Origin: Roseicyclus sp.
Lineage (GTDB): Bacteria; Pseudomonadota; Alphaproteobacteria; Rhodobacterales; Rhodobacteraceae
Direction: 5' to 3'
NCBI RefSeq assembly: GCF_018402035.1
Contig: NZ_JAGYJN010000004.1
Span: 248,001 to 312,000, forward strand
Length of the DNA: 64,000 nt
In this document: positions 9,949 through 20,385 of the stretch, piece after piece
Layout: the number at the start of each line of letters is the position of its first letter
How positions within the stretch are numbered: position 1 is the first letter of the stretch
Program-made: the position numbers and the translations under genes
The notes under the pieces: model-generated
What the model saw: the letters and a program-made list of their open reading frames with translations, nothing else
Databases searched by the model: none
Told to the model about the DNA's origin: nothing

Positions 9949-10027
9949 CTATTCACACTCCATCAAGGTTAACGCGCGCGCCCTTCAACTTTGCCGAAAA
10001 TACGCAAACGCAGTCTTTGTTGCCTAG

Positions 10028-10780
10028 TCACGAGGCCTGCCTGATCGGCGCGCGCACGATCCGTCCGTCGACGACATGGATACCGCATTCCTCCTTGGCG
10101 GCACCGCGCCAGCGCCCGGCACGCGGGTCTTCACCCGCTGCCACAGGCGTGGTGCAAGGCGCACAGCCGATGGAGGCATAACCGCGCGCCACAAGCGGGT
10201 GGCGGGGCAGGCGGTTGTTGGTCATATACTCGGCCAAATCCTCGCGCGCCCAATGGGCCAGCGGGTTGATCTTGATGCGCGCCTCGCCCTCGGCCTCGAA
10301 GAAGGCCAGCGCCGCGCGGCTGCCTGATTGAAAGCGTTTGCGCCCGGTGATCCATGCATCGAAAGGGGCGAGCGCATGGGCCAGCGGTTCGGTCTTGCGC
10401 AAGTTGCAGCAGGCGTCGGGGTTCTCACGATGCAGCCCCCCCTCGGGGTCATGGGCGGCAAGCTTGGTGCGGCTGGCGCGGATGACCCGCACATCGCCAA
10501 GCCCCAGATGGGCCGCCACCGCGCGTTGATAGCTGAGCGTTTCGTCAAACAGCATCTCGGTGTCCAAAAACAGCACCGGTGTGTCGCGGTCGATCACGGC
10601 CACCATATGCAACAAGACGACCGACTCTGCCCCAAAGCTTGAGACCATCGCGACCGATCCCGTGTCGGTATCGGCCAGCGCATGTTCCAACACGGCGATG
10701 GCCGAGTGATGGCGGTAGCGGCTGTTGAGCGCCGCCACACGCGTCGCCACACTGCCGAAATGGCTGATCTCAGGCGGCAT
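10028..10780 (-). CDS. cysH: Phosphoadenylyl-/adenylyl-sulfate reductase
   Basis: SSFGAESVVLLHMVA...ACCNLRKTEPL...WITGRKRFQSGSRA...GCAPCTTP...KEECGIH. Confidence 0.93.
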   Translation of the reverse strand: MPPEISHFGSVATRVAALNSRYRHHSAIAVLEHALADTDTGSVAMVSSFGAESVVLLHMVAVIDRDTPVLFLDTEMLFDETLSYQRAVAAHLGLGDVRVIRASRTKLAAHDPEGGLHRENPDACCNLRKTEPLAHALAPFDAWITGRKRFQSGSRAALAFFEAEGEARIKINPLAHWAREDLAEYMTNNRLPRHPLVARGYASIGCAPCTTPVAAGEDPRAGRWRGAAKEECGIHVVDGRIVRAPIRQAS

Positions 10781-12440
10781 CGGCCTCTGCCCCCCCAGCG
10801 CCATAGAGCGCGGCCTTGAAGGGTTCCATGCCGACCCGGCGATAGGCGGCAAGAAAGCTTTCCGCGCGTCCCATGCGTAAGCCCAGATAGGCGCGCAAAA
10901 TCCGCTCTATCGCGGGCACGATCTGGTCATAGGCAAAACCGGGGCCAGCACGCTCACCGATGACCGCATCAGGGCCACCATCGCCGCCCAGCGTGATCTG
11001 GTAGCTTTCCACCCCCGCCCGGTCGAGGCCCAAGATGCCGATATGGCCGACATGATGATGCCCGCAGGCATTGATGCAGCCCGAAATCTTGATCTTGAGC
11101 GGCCCGATATCGTGTTCGAGTTTCAAGGCGTCGAAATGCGTCGCAATCTCTTGCGCCACGGGGATCGAGCGCGCGGTCGCAAGCGCGCAGTAATCCATAC
11201 CGGGGCAGGCGATGATATCGGAAAGCAGCCCGATATTGGCCGTGGCCAGCCCCGCGCCCAAAAGCGCCTGATGCACGGCCTTCAGGTGGCGCTTGGGCAA
11301 ATGCGGCAAGACCACGTTTTGCTCATGGCTGATGCGGATTTCATCATGCGCATAATGCGCCGCCAAATCGGCGATAAGGCGCATCTGCGCCGAAGAGCAA
11401 TCGCCCGGTGTTGCGCCATGCGCCTTAAGGCTGATGGTCGCGATGGTGTAATCGGGGTGGCGATGGGGCGCGGTATTCGTGTCGACAAAGGCGCGAAAGA
11501 CTGGATCGGCTGCGTAATCGGCGGCAAAGCCTCCCACGCCTTGATCGCTGAACGCCGGTGGCGCGAAATGCGCCGTGATCTCGGCCAAAAGCGCCTGATC
11601 CACGCCGGAAAACAAGGGCTTGCGCGCGGCGAATTCGGCATTCACCTGCGCGCGGATGGCGTCGATACCTGTTTCATGGACCGTGATCTTGATGCGCGCC
11701 TTGTATTTATTGTCGCGCCGCCCGATCAGATTATAAACCGCCACGACCGCCTCCAGATAGGGCAAGAGATCGGCCATCGGCACGAATTCTGCCAAGATCT
11801 TGCCGATCATCGGCGTGCGGCCCAAGCCGCCCCCGACCAGCACAGCCGCGCCCAATGCGCCATCCCGCCGCACAAGGCGCAGGCCGATATCATGGGCCGC
11901 CGTCACCGCGCGGTCATCGGCATGGCCCGTGACCGCGACCTTGAACTTGCGTGGAAGGAACTGGAACTCGGGGTGGTCGGTCGACCATTGGCGGATCAAT
12001 TCCGCCACTGGGCGCGGATCGGCCACCTCGTCCTTGGCGGCACCGGCGAAATGATCGGCGGTCACGTTGCGGATGCAGTTGCCGCTGGTCTGGATCGCAT
12101 GCATGCCGACATCGGCCAAGGCCGCGAGCATATCGGGCACATCGCGCAATGCGGGCCAGTTGAACTGGATATTCTGGCGCGTGGTGAAATGGCCATAGCC
12201 CCGGTCCCAGCGGTCCGCGATCATCGCAAGCTGCCGCATTTGCGCGCCATTGAGCGTGCCGTAAGGGATCGCCACCCGCAGCATATAGGCATGCAGTTGC
12301 AAATAGAGCCCGTTCATCAGCCGCAGCGGTTTGAATTCCTCCTCGGTCAGTGATCCGTCGATGCGGCGCGCGACTTGGGTACGAAACTGCGCGACACGGT
12401 TGCGCAGGAAATCCGCGTCGAATTCGGAATAGCGATACAT
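10770..12440 (-). CDS. cysI: Nitrite/sulfite reductase hemoprotein
   Basis: YGHFTTRQNIQFNW...TSGNCIRNVTAD...CPGMDYCALA...KIKISGCINACGHHHVGHIGILG. Confidence 0.93.
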   Translation of the reverse strand: MYRYSEFDADFLRNRVAQFRTQVARRIDGSLTEEEFKPLRLMNGLYLQLHAYMLRVAIPYGTLNGAQMRQLAMIADRWDRGYGHFTTRQNIQFNWPALRDVPDMLAALADVGMHAIQTSGNCIRNVTADHFAGAAKDEVADPRPVAELIRQWSTDHPEFQFLPRKFKVAVTGHADDRAVTAAHDIGLRLVRRDGALGAAVLVGGGLGRTPMIGKILAEFVPMADLLPYLEAVVAVYNLIGRRDNKYKARIKITVHETGIDAIRAQVNAEFAARKPLFSGVDQALLAEITAHFAPPAFSDQGVGGFAADYAADPVFRAFVDTNTAPHRHPDYTIATISLKAHGATPGDCSSAQMRLIADLAAHYAHDEIRISHEQNVVLPHLPKRHLKAVHQALLGAGLATANIGLLSDIIACPGMDYCALATARSIPVAQEIATHFDALKLEHDIGPLKIKISGCINACGHHHVGHIGILGLDRAGVESYQITLGGDGGPDAVIGERAGPGFAYDQIVPAIERILRAYLGLRMGRAESFLAAYRRVGMEPFKAALYGAGGAEADAA

Positions 12441-12739
12441 CAGGCGCGCTCCTGCTTGCCATGGGCGTAGTTGGAGGGGCCGCGGGTGCGAAACACCTCG
12501 CGGAAATGGATCGGCTCGGGGCCTTTGGGGCCAGCCTTGGCATCGGCCAGATAGGCGCCCACCACCTCGTGGCCGCGCGCGGCCGCATCCAGCAGATGCA
12601 GCTCGGCTGTCGCCGCATCGGTGATCAAGAGCGCGCGGTCATGCTGCCGCGTCCATCCGCCATCGGGGGCAAGATAGACAACATCGCCCTCTAACAGCGC
12701 ATTGGCGGTCAGGACTTTCGGCGTAACGGTTGCGGACAT
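12440..12739 (-). CDS. DUF2849 domain-containing protein
   Basis: MSATVTPKVLTANALLEGDVVYLAPDGGWT...PIHFREVFRTRGPSNY; between cysG and cysI. Confidence 0.85.
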   Translation of the reverse strand: MSATVTPKVLTANALLEGDVVYLAPDGGWTRQHDRALLITDAATAELHLLDAAARGHEVVGAYLADAKAGPKGPEPIHFREVFRTRGPSNYAHGKQERA

Positions 12740-14133
12740 TAGGCGAACTCCTCGGACAATTGGGGCAGGGCGGCCTCGGCTGCGCGGGGCGCAAGCCCGT
12801 AAAGCAAGATCACAGGGCCGTTGCAGCCCGCCTCGGCCAGTGCATTGGGCAGGCGGGCAAGGGTCGTGGCGATGATGCGCGCATCTGGGCGGGATGCGTT
12901 TTCGACAGCCGTCACCGGGGTTTGCGGATCGGCCCCGTGCATCATCAGGCGGCCTTGGATGAACCGCGCGCCGCGTTTGCCCATGTAGATCGCGGCCACC
13001 GCGCCGGGGCGGGCAAGCCCGCGCCAATCTTGCTCGGCGAAACCTTGCATGTCATGCCCGGTGATCAACCGCAGCGCGCTATTGCGGTCGCGCTTGGTCA
13101 GGCTTTGGCCGATGCTTGCCGCCGCCGCACTCGCCGCCGTGATGCCCGGCACGACCGACCAATCGATGCCCGCTTGCACCAATGCCGCGATCTCTTCGTC
13201 GAGCCGTCCGAACACCGCTGGATCGCCACCTTTCAGCCGCACCACATGCGCGCCATGGGCCGCATGCTCCACCATCAGCGCGCAGATATCGCCCTGTGAC
13301 ATGGAGGGGCCAAAGCCCTCTTTGCCTGCATCGATGATCAGCGCCTCGCGCCGGGCAAGCTCAAGGATCGCTTGCGGCACCAGCCGGTCATGGATCACCA
13401 CATCGGCCCGGTCGAGCAGGCGACGCGCTTTCAGCGTCAACAGCTCCGGATCGCCGGGGCCAGCGCCCACCAGATCGACCCGTCCGGGTGCGGGGGCTGC
13501 CGCAAGATGGCGTGACAAAAGCGCTGAAAGCGCGGGTTCAAGGCCGCTTTCCCCTTCTTTTTCAATGACCTGCGGCGCGGTGTCGAAATAGAAATCTGCC
13601 CAGAAATCGCGCCGCTTGCGCCCCATCGGCAAAGCCTCGGCCAGTTTGCGAAACCCCTTGCCGACGCGAGCGGCCACGCCCAAGGAGGGGGGCAGCCGCG
13701 CCTCCAGATCGGCCTTGATCGCGCGCGCTAGCACTGGGGCCGCGCCCTCGGTGCCGATGGCGATAGTCACCGGGTCGCGATCGACGATGGCAGGCGTGAT
13801 GAATTGGCTGTCTTCCAGATTATCGACCAGATTGACCAAGGCGCCGTCGGCGCGCGCAAGTTTGGCCACGCGGCGATCCTCGACCGGGTCGTCACTGGCG
13901 GCATAGACCAGCGCCGCGCAAAGCGCGTCACCGGGGCCAAAGGCCCGGCTGATCAGCATGATTTTCCCATCAGCGGCCAAAGCCTGCAGCGCGGGGTCGG
14001 GTGCCTCGGTGATCACGCTCAGGCGCGCCGTGGTCTTGCGCAAGATGCGCAATTTGGCCAAGGCCGTCTCGCCACCGCCTGCGATGACGACACGGCGGCC
14101 TTGCAGGGCCAGAAAGATCGGGAAGTGGTCCAT
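12739..14133 (-). CDS. cysG: Siroheme synthase (uroporphyrin-III C-methyltransferase/dehydrogenase)
   Basis: MDHFPIFLALQGRRVVIAGGGETALAKLRIL...VDLVGAGPGDPELLTLKARRLL...VVRLKGGDPAVFGR. Confidence 0.93.
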   Translation of the reverse strand: MDHFPIFLALQGRRVVIAGGGETALAKLRILRKTTARLSVITEAPDPALQALAADGKIMLISRAFGPGDALCAALVYAASDDPVEDRRVAKLARADGALVNLVDNLEDSQFITPAIVDRDPVTIAIGTEGAAPVLARAIKADLEARLPPSLGVAARVGKGFRKLAEALPMGRKRRDFWADFYFDTAPQVIEKEGESGLEPALSALLSRHLAAAPAPGRVDLVGAGPGDPELLTLKARRLLDRADVVIHDRLVPQAILELARREALIIDAGKEGFGPSMSQGDICALMVEHAAHGAHVVRLKGGDPAVFGRLDEEIAALVQAGIDWSVVPGITAASAAAASIGQSLTKRDRNSALRLITGHDMQGFAEQDWRGLARPGAVAAIYMGKRGARFIQGRLMMHGADPQTPVTAVENASRPDARIIATTLARLPNALAEAGCNGPVILLYGLAPRAAEAALPQLSEEFA

Positions 14134-14274
14134 CGCGCGCTCCGACCAAGATTGGTTTCGCTATATTTAGAAAAATTTCCCAGTATTTGGCAGATACACC
14201 TTGCTGAAAGGGACATATGTTTTTACCAGTGCCGCGCAGATCAGATACCGTTCCGCCGCAAAGGGCCACCAAAG

Positions 14275-14736
14275 ATGACTGTCCAGATCGACGCGCTTGA
14301 CCGGAAAATTCTCGCAGCCCTGCAAGCGGATGCTTCGCGCTCACTCGATGATATCGCGCGCATCGTGGGCTCGTCCAAGACGCCGGTCTGGAACCGGATT
14401 CGCAAGCTGAAAGAGGCGGGCGTGATTGGCCAGCACACGGTCTTGCTCGATGCCGAAAAGCTGGGGTTCGAGGCGTGTTTTTTCGTGCTGATCCGCACCT
14501 CCGAACACGAGGCCGATTGGCAGCACCGTTTCCTCGCCGCGCTCAAAGCCCGCCCCGAGGTGATGGAGGCGCATCGCTTGGCAGGTGAGATTGATTATAT
14601 CCTCAAGGTCCGCGTGGCCAATGCGCGCGCCTATGACGTCTTTTACCAAGCCCTGATCTCGGAGGTGCGGATTTATAACGTGACCGCGCTGCTCTCGATG
14701 GAAGAGATCAAGGCCAGCCCGCTTTTGCCGCTATGA
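14275..14736 (+). CDS. Lrp/AsnC family transcriptional regulator
   Basis: DALDRKILAALQADASRSLDDIARIVGSSKTPVWNRIRKLKEAGVIGQHTVLLDAEKLGF; divergent from cysG. Confidence 0.9.
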   Translation: MTVQIDALDRKILAALQADASRSLDDIARIVGSSKTPVWNRIRKLKEAGVIGQHTVLLDAEKLGFEACFFVLIRTSEHEADWQHRFLAALKARPEVMEAHRLAGEIDYILKVRVANARAYDVFYQALISEVRIYNVTALLSMEEIKASPLLPL

Positions 14737-14767
14737 CCAAGGCATTGGCCCAAGGGGCGGGGTGCGG

Positions 14768-15553
14768 ATGAGCGCGATCTTGCAACAGCATTTGCCAACC
14801 ATCCCATGGTTGGTGCCCGCCCTTGCGCGGCTGCCGGGGGTCTTGCCGCTGAGCATGGCGGATTGGCTGGTGGTCGATGAAGCCTTTGACGGTCAAATGG
14901 CGCTGCGCGATCAGCTTTTGGCGGAACGCCCGGATGCGGTCTATGCGATGACACCGGGGGCCGACGCAGCGGCGGAGGAACTTTTGGCCCTGATCCTTGA
15001 CCATCTAGGGCCGGGATATCAGCGGCAGGGCGATCAGGTGATCCGCCCCGATGGTGTGGCGGTGGCCCTTGATGGGGCGCCGCCCCTGATCACCGCCGCG
15101 CGACTGGTGCAAGAGGATCTGTGCATCCATCAGCCCGGCCCAAATGGTGAGCATGTGCTGACGGCTGCGGTGTTGTGCTTTCCCGCAAGCTGGCGTTTGG
15201 ACGAGAAAATCGGCCGTCCGCTCAGCGCGATCCATGCCCCGGTGGCGGCCTATGACGCACAGATGGCCGCGCGGGTGCAGCGGCTTTTCGATGCGATACG
15301 CCCCGAGCGCCCCTTATGGCGGCAAAACGCGCTGATCTATGCCGACCCCGCGCTGCACCAACCAAGGCGCGAGGCCACTCCGCGCCGCGATGCTCCCGGC
15401 ACGGGCCGCTATTTGCGGTCGGAAAAACAATGCTTTGTGCGGCTGGAGAACACCGACGCGGTGGTGTTTTCGATCCACACTTATCTTGTGCCGCTCACCG
15501 CACTGCCCGCGCAAGCGCGCGCTGGGCTGGCCCAAATCCACAGCGTGCTTTGA
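14768..15553 (+). CDS. DUF3445 family (heme-dependent oxidative N-demethylase-like) protein
   Basis: CFPASWRLDEKIGRPLSAIHAPVAAYD...RYLRSEKQCFVRLENTDAVVFSIHTYLV. Confidence 0.8.
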   Translation: MSAILQQHLPTIPWLVPALARLPGVLPLSMADWLVVDEAFDGQMALRDQLLAERPDAVYAMTPGADAAAEELLALILDHLGPGYQRQGDQVIRPDGVAVALDGAPPLITAARLVQEDLCIHQPGPNGEHVLTAAVLCFPASWRLDEKIGRPLSAIHAPVAAYDAQMAARVQRLFDAIRPERPLWRQNALIYADPALHQPRREATPRRDAPGTGRYLRSEKQCFVRLENTDAVVFSIHTYLVPLTALPAQARAGLAQIHSVL

Positions 15554-15557
15554 CCGC

Positions 15558-16628
15558 CTATCCCCGGAAATGCTTGGAGAGCTTTAGCCCTTGGCCTTGA
15601 TAGTTCGAGGCGATGGTGGTGCCGTAAAGCGTGCGCGGCGCATCGGCCATGCGTTCATAGACCAGCCGTCCCACCACCTGCCCATGTTCCAAGACAAAGG
15701 GCGCTTCGTGACAGCGCACCTCAAGCACGCCGCGTGCAGGCACGCCATGGCCAAAGCCGGGGTCGAAAAACCCCGCGTAATGCACGCGAAACTCACCCAC
15801 CATGGCCAGATAGGGTGACATTTCGGCGGCGCAGTCGGGCGGGATCGTCACCGCCTCGCGGCTGACGAGAATATAAAAGGCACCCGGGTCAAGGATGATG
15901 CGCCCATCTTCGCCGCGCACCTCTTCCCAGAAATCCGCGATCTCATGCGCGCCGATCTGGGTCAGGTCGATGACGCCTGTATGCGGCTTGGCGCGGTAGC
16001 CCACGATGCCCTTGGCCGTGGGTGTCAGATCGACGGAAAAGCCCAAACCCTCGTCGATGACGGCCACACCATCGACCAGCGGTGTCTCAGCGTGGCGCGC
16101 GGCGAGTTCGGCGTCTGACAAGACCGCTTGGCCGCGCCGAAAGCGGATTTGGTTTAGCCGCAGCCCCGGCGCCACCTTGACCGAGAAGGAGCGCGGGCAA
16201 ATCTCGGCATAAAGCGGGCCTGTGTAGCCTGCGGGGATGCGGTCAAACTCCGTGCCGCCATCCGCGATCACCCGCGTCAGGCAATCGACGCGACCCGTGG
16301 AGCTTTTGGCATTGCACACCGCCGTCACATCATCGGGGAGCGCCAGCCCCTCCATCAAGGGCACGACATAGACACAGCCCTTTTCCAGCACGGCCCCTTG
16401 GGTCAGGTCCATCCGGTGCATCTCGAATTCCGCGATGCGGTCGGCCACAGACCGTCCAGCCCCCGCAAGGAACGAGGCGCGCACGCGGTAGGCGATGGTC
16501 CCCAAGCGTAGATCAAGGCTGGCCGGTTGCACCTGTCCCGCATCGGGGATGTCGCAACGGATGGCCCCGCCTGCGATCATCGCCTCAATCGCGGTATCGG
16601 GCAAAACCCCTTGGCGTTTATCTGTCAT
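15558..16628 (-). CDS. dcd: 2'-deoxycytidine 5'-triphosphate deaminase (long DCD-like form)
   Basis: MTDKRQGVLPDTAIEAMI...QPASLDLRLGTIAYRVRASFL...NAKSSTGRVDCLTRVIADG. Confidence 0.85.
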   Translation of the reverse strand: MTDKRQGVLPDTAIEAMIAGGAIRCDIPDAGQVQPASLDLRLGTIAYRVRASFLAGAGRSVADRIAEFEMHRMDLTQGAVLEKGCVYVVPLMEGLALPDDVTAVCNAKSSTGRVDCLTRVIADGGTEFDRIPAGYTGPLYAEICPRSFSVKVAPGLRLNQIRFRRGQAVLSDAELAARHAETPLVDGVAVIDEGLGFSVDLTPTAKGIVGYRAKPHTGVIDLTQIGAHEIADFWEEVRGEDGRIILDPGAFYILVSREAVTIPPDCAAEMSPYLAMVGEFRVHYAGFFDPGFGHGVPARGVLEVRCHEAPFVLEHGQVVGRLVYERMADAPRTLYGTTIASNYQGQGLKLSKHFRG

Positions 16629-16651
16629 CTGGCCAATCCCTGTTTTGCCCA

Positions 16652-16690
16652 AGAAAAAACCGCCCGCGCCGTCGGCGCAAGGGCGGTTTT
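16652..16690 (-). terminator. Rho-independent terminator downstream of tRNA-Pro
   Basis: Minus strand AAAACCGCCC...GGGCGGTTTTTTCTT. Confidence 0.8.
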
Positions 16691-16719
16691 CACGGGCACC
16701 CCCCAAAGCGGGGAGGTGA

Positions 16720-16796
16720 TGGTCGGGCTAGCAGGACTTGAACCTGCGACCTTCCGTCCCCCAGACGGACGCGCTACCAGGCTGCGCTATAGCCCG
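16720..16796 (-). tRNA. tRNA-Pro(GGG), CCA encoded
   Basis: Minus strand CGGGCTATAGCGCAGCCTGGTAGCGCGTCCGTCTGGGGGACGGAAGGTCGCAGGTTCGAATCCTGCTAGCCCGACCA; cloverleaf, anticodon loop CTGGGGG. Confidence 0.95.
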
Positions 16797-16838
16797 CCGT
16801 GCAGTCCTTCTAGCGATTTCCCCGGGGGGCGCAAGGGG

Positions 16839-17426
16839 TCAGGCAGGCGCTTGTTCGCGCATCTTCGCACGCAGCACGACCAGTGCCGAAACAAGGCGGG
16901 TCCGTGTCGTGGGTGACAGCGCCGCAGGATCGGCGGCGATGGCCGCCAAGCGGGCTAGGCTGTCTTGTATGGTCGCAATATCGCGTGGCGCGGGTACCGT
17001 GGCGGGTGCGGTATCGGTTTGCGCGGCTTCGATGTGCAGCGCCGCGCCTTCTTGCTGGCTATCCACGATCCAATCTGCCGTGGGATCATCCCCGTCGATA
17101 CTGGCCGACAGGTCAAGCGGCGGCGACAGCGCGGCGACAGCGCCAATCCCGCTTTCGCGGATCATGCGCTGCACGCCTCGGATCGTCAGGCCGCGATCAT
17201 GTAGCAAGACCTTGATACCGCCTACCAATTCCATATCGGATGGGCGGTAATAGCGCCGCCCGCCCGCGCGCTTGACCGGCTTGATCTGTGGAAACTTCGA
17301 TTCCCAAAATCGTAGGACATGCGCTGCCACGCCCAACCATTCCGCCACTTCGCGGATCGTTCGAAAGGCTTGCGACGATTTCGTCATGGCGGATTTGGCC
17401 TGCCTTCTTGGCTTAGCTGCGATCAA
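16839..17426 (-). CDS. MerR family transcriptional regulator
   Basis: [51 protein letters not shown]. Confidence 0.9.
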   Translation of the reverse strand: MIAAKPRRQAKSAMTKSSQAFRTIREVAEWLGVAAHVLRFWESKFPQIKPVKRAGGRRYYRPSDMELVGGIKVLLHDRGLTIRGVQRMIRESGIGAVAALSPPLDLSASIDGDDPTADWIVDSQQEGAALHIEAAQTDTAPATVPAPRDIATIQDSLARLAAIAADPAALSPTTRTRLVSALVVLRAKMREQAPA

Positions 17427-17456
17427 GTTGCACGCCGCATGGGCGCGCGCAGGGGG

Positions 17457-17759
17457 TTAGCCGCGGTTGCCCGCTGCGACCCTGTCCTTCATCAGATGCG
17501 AGGGGCGGAAGGTCAGCACGCGGCGCGGGCTAATCGGTACCTCTTCGCCGGTCTTGGGGTTGCGGCCGACGCGGGCGGTCTTGGCGCGCACCGAAAACGT
17601 GCCAAAGGACGAGATCTTGACCTGCTCACCCTCGGCCAGCGCATCGGACATCAATTCCAACACCCGTTCGACCAATTGCGCGCTTTCGTTTCGCGACAGG
17701 CCCACCGCGCGGAACACCGCCTCAGATAGGTCCATGCGTGTCAGTGTGTTATCACTCAT
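17457..17759 (-). CDS. ihfA: Integration host factor subunit alpha
   Basis: [71 protein letters not shown]. Confidence 0.95.
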   Translation of the reverse strand: MSDNTLTRMDLSEAVFRAVGLSRNESAQLVERVLELMSDALAEGEQVKISSFGTFSVRAKTARVGRNPKTGEEVPISPRRVLTFRPSHLMKDRVAAGNRG

Positions 17760-17854
17760 GCCTTGCGTCTCCCCAAAGTTGCCCGAGGATGGATCAAGGC
17801 AATGCGCGAGTCAATCGAGAGGCTTGAAACAAGGCGTTTATCTGCCGCTTTTGG

Positions 17855-18826
17855 CTACCAGCGGATGACCACGGCACCCCATGCAAGGCCACCGCCGATC
17901 GCCTCGCAAACCAACAGATCGCCGCGCTTGATCTGGCCGCGACCCACGCCGACCGACAGGGCCAGCGGGATGGAGGCGGCCGAGGTATTGCCGTGATCTT
18001 GCACCGTCACCACGACCCGGTCCATGCCCACGCCCATCTTTTGCGCCGTGCGGGTGATGATGCGCAGATTGGCCTGATGGGGCACGATCCAATCGACAGC
18101 ATCGGCACCAACACCGGCCCGGTCCAAGGCGCGATGGGCGGTTTCGGCAAGCTTTTCAACAGCATGGCGGAAAACCTCGCGGCCCTCCATGCGCAGCACG
18201 CCGGTGGTCTGCGAGGATGAGACGCCACCATCGACATAAAGCAGATCACGGTAGCGCCCGTCGGAATTGAGATCGGTCGACAAGATGCCGCGATCATCGG
18301 ATTGGCCCGTGCCATCTTGCGCCTCGAGCAAAAGCGCGCCCGCACCATCGCCGAAAAGCACGCAGGTGCCACGGTCGGTCCAATCCATGATCCGGCTGAA
18401 TGTCTCGGCCCCGATCACCATCACCCGGCGCGCTTGGCCCGCGATGATCAGCGCATTGGCATTGGCCAGCGCAAAAACGAATCCCGCGCAGACCGCCTGC
18501 ACATCAAAGGCGAATCCCCGCTCCATCCCCAAGCCCGCCTGCACCATCGTGGCGCAGGAGGGAAAGGTCAGATCCGGCGTCGAGGTCGCGACGATGATCG
18601 CGTCGATATCATTGGCCGTCAGCCCCGCCATATCGAGGGCTGCGCGCGCTGCCGCGATGGCCATTTGGCTGGTCGTCTCGCCATCGGCGGCGAAATGACG
18701 CCGTTCGATGCCCGAGCGGTCGCGAATCCATTCATCGGTGGTGTCGAGTGTCTTTTCAAACTCGGCGTTCGCAACGACGCGAGTGGGCAGGTAGTGACCG
18801 ATGCCGATGGGAACTGCGCGGATCAT
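17855..18826 (-). CDS. fabH: 3-oxoacyl-ACP synthase III
   Basis: GIGHYLPTRVVANAEFEKTLDTTDEWIRDRSGIERRHFA...VCAGFVFALA...PHQANLRI. Confidence 0.95.
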   Translation of the reverse strand: MIRAVPIGIGHYLPTRVVANAEFEKTLDTTDEWIRDRSGIERRHFAADGETTSQMAIAAARAALDMAGLTANDIDAIIVATSTPDLTFPSCATMVQAGLGMERGFAFDVQAVCAGFVFALANANALIIAGQARRVMVIGAETFSRIMDWTDRGTCVLFGDGAGALLLEAQDGTGQSDDRGILSTDLNSDGRYRDLLYVDGGVSSSQTTGVLRMEGREVFRHAVEKLAETAHRALDRAGVGADAVDWIVPHQANLRIITRTAQKMGVGMDRVVVTVQDHGNTSAASIPLALSVGVGRGQIKRGDLLVCEAIGGGLAWGAVVIRW

Positions 18827-19920
18827 GATTGTCCTGCCTCTGCCTGCATGGCCGCGGCGGCGGCCTGTTCGGCCGCGGCGATGCGCGCGGCAAGTCGTTC
18901 GTGAAAGCCCGCAGCAGCAAGCCGCTCGGCCAGTTTGATGGCCGCGGCCACCCCTGTCGCATCGGCTGAGCCATGCGATTTGACCACCGTACCGTTCAGG
19001 CCCAGAAATACCCCGCCATTCACCCGGCGCGGGTCGATCCGTTTGGAGAGCCGCTTGAGCGAGGGATAGGCCAAAACGGCGGCCATGCGGCTAAGGATTG
19101 AATAGGAAAACGCCTCGCGCATGCGTTCGCTGATCAGCCGCGCGGTGCCTTCGCCGGTTTTCAGCGCGACATTGCCGGTAAACCCATCGGTCACGATCAC
19201 ATCCACCTTGGCCGATGGAAGGTCGCTGCCCTCGACAAAGCCCACGAATTCGAAATCGGCGGCATGGCTGACGCGTTCAATCAATTCGGCGGCGAATTTC
19301 AACTCGGCCCGGCCCTTGTGTTCCTCGGTCCCGACATTGAGCAGGCCGACACGCGGGCGGGCAAGGTCAAGGCCGTTGCGCGCATAGCTTGCGCCCATCA
19401 GCGCATATTGCAGCAAATCGCCCGCATCGGCGCGGATATCGGCGCCGACATCCAGCATCACGTTAAACCCCTTGGGGTTGCGTGAGGGCCAAAGACAGGC
19501 GATGGCGGGGCGGTTCACCCCCTCGATCTTGCGCAGCCGCAGCATCGACAGCGCCATGAGCGCGCCGGTATTGCCACAGCTGACGGCGGCACCGGCCTCG
19601 CCCGAGCGGACGGCCTCGACGCAGGACCACATGGAGGTGTCTTTGCCATGCCGCACGACATGCGATGGCTTGGCATCCATGGTCACAACGCCATCGGTAT
19701 GGCGGATTTCACAGCGGTCGGAAAGCGCGCGACGGCGCTCGACCAAGCGTTCAAGCTCGGGGCGATTGCCATGCACGATGAAACGAATGGCCGGGTTTTT
19801 GGCTGCGAATTTCGCCATGCCTGCGATCACGACCGCAGGGCCGAGATCGCTACCCATCGCATCGATGGAAAGGACGGGTCCGGCGTTCGCCTTTACCGTC
19901 AATGCATTACCATCGCCCAT
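18823..19920 (-). CDS. plsX: Phosphate acyltransferase PlsX
   Basis: LSIDAMGSDLGPAVVIAGMAKFAAKNP...VSCGNTGALMALSMLRLRKIEGVNRPAIA. Confidence 0.95.
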   Translation of the reverse strand: MGDGNALTVKANAGPVLSIDAMGSDLGPAVVIAGMAKFAAKNPAIRFIVHGNRPELERLVERRRALSDRCEIRHTDGVVTMDAKPSHVVRHGKDTSMWSCVEAVRSGEAGAAVSCGNTGALMALSMLRLRKIEGVNRPAIACLWPSRNPKGFNVMLDVGADIRADAGDLLQYALMGASYARNGLDLARPRVGLLNVGTEEHKGRAELKFAAELIERVSHAADFEFVGFVEGSDLPSAKVDVIVTDGFTGNVALKTGEGTARLISERMREAFSYSILSRMAAVLAYPSLKRLSKRIDPRRVNGGVFLGLNGTVVKSHGSADATGVAAAIKLAERLAAAGFHERLAARIAAAEQAAAAAMQAEAGQS

Positions 19921-19958
19921 ACGCCCGATCGCCTTGTCGCCTCGGGGTTGCCGCAGGC

Positions 19959-20165
19959 TCAGGCCGCGTCTTCGTCGAGATCGACTTCGCTTGCCTGCGC
20001 GACGACCTGACGGTCGTTATAGGTGCCGCAGGAGGGGCACACGTGATGCGGGCGCTTGAGCTCACCGCAAGAGGGGCACTCGTTGGGGTTGGCGGCGACC
20101 AACGCATCATGGGCGCGGCGCATGCCGCGGCGGGAGCGCGTCACTCGGTTCTGGGGGACAGCCAT
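19959..20165 (-). CDS. rpmF: 50S ribosomal protein L32
   Basis: [55 protein letters not shown]. Confidence 0.97.
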   Translation of the reverse strand: MAVPQNRVTRSRRGMRRAHDALVAANPNECPSCGELKRPHHVCPSCGTYNDRQVVAQASEVDLDEDAA

Positions 20166-20385
20166 GTCACAACCTCAATGTCTTGGGGGCGATCGCTTGG
20201 CGGCCCGCCCGGTCCTATCAAATCTCAATTGCTCGACCGCCTATCGGCATCCCACCGCGCGGCTTTTGGCCTCGCGCCGGAAGGGTCGAACGCGGCAGAT
20301 CGCGCGCGCCCGCAGCCGGGGTCGAATGAGGCCGGGAACATACCCGGATTCCGGGGCGGCGCAAGACCTTTTCGCCGATGCGCCA

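Noticed and set aside
11043-12353. 436-aa plus-strand ORF opposite cysI
   Set aside because: Antisense shadow of a clearly coding, conserved gene in high-GC DNA; sequence is His/Arg/Gly-rich with no recognisable domain.
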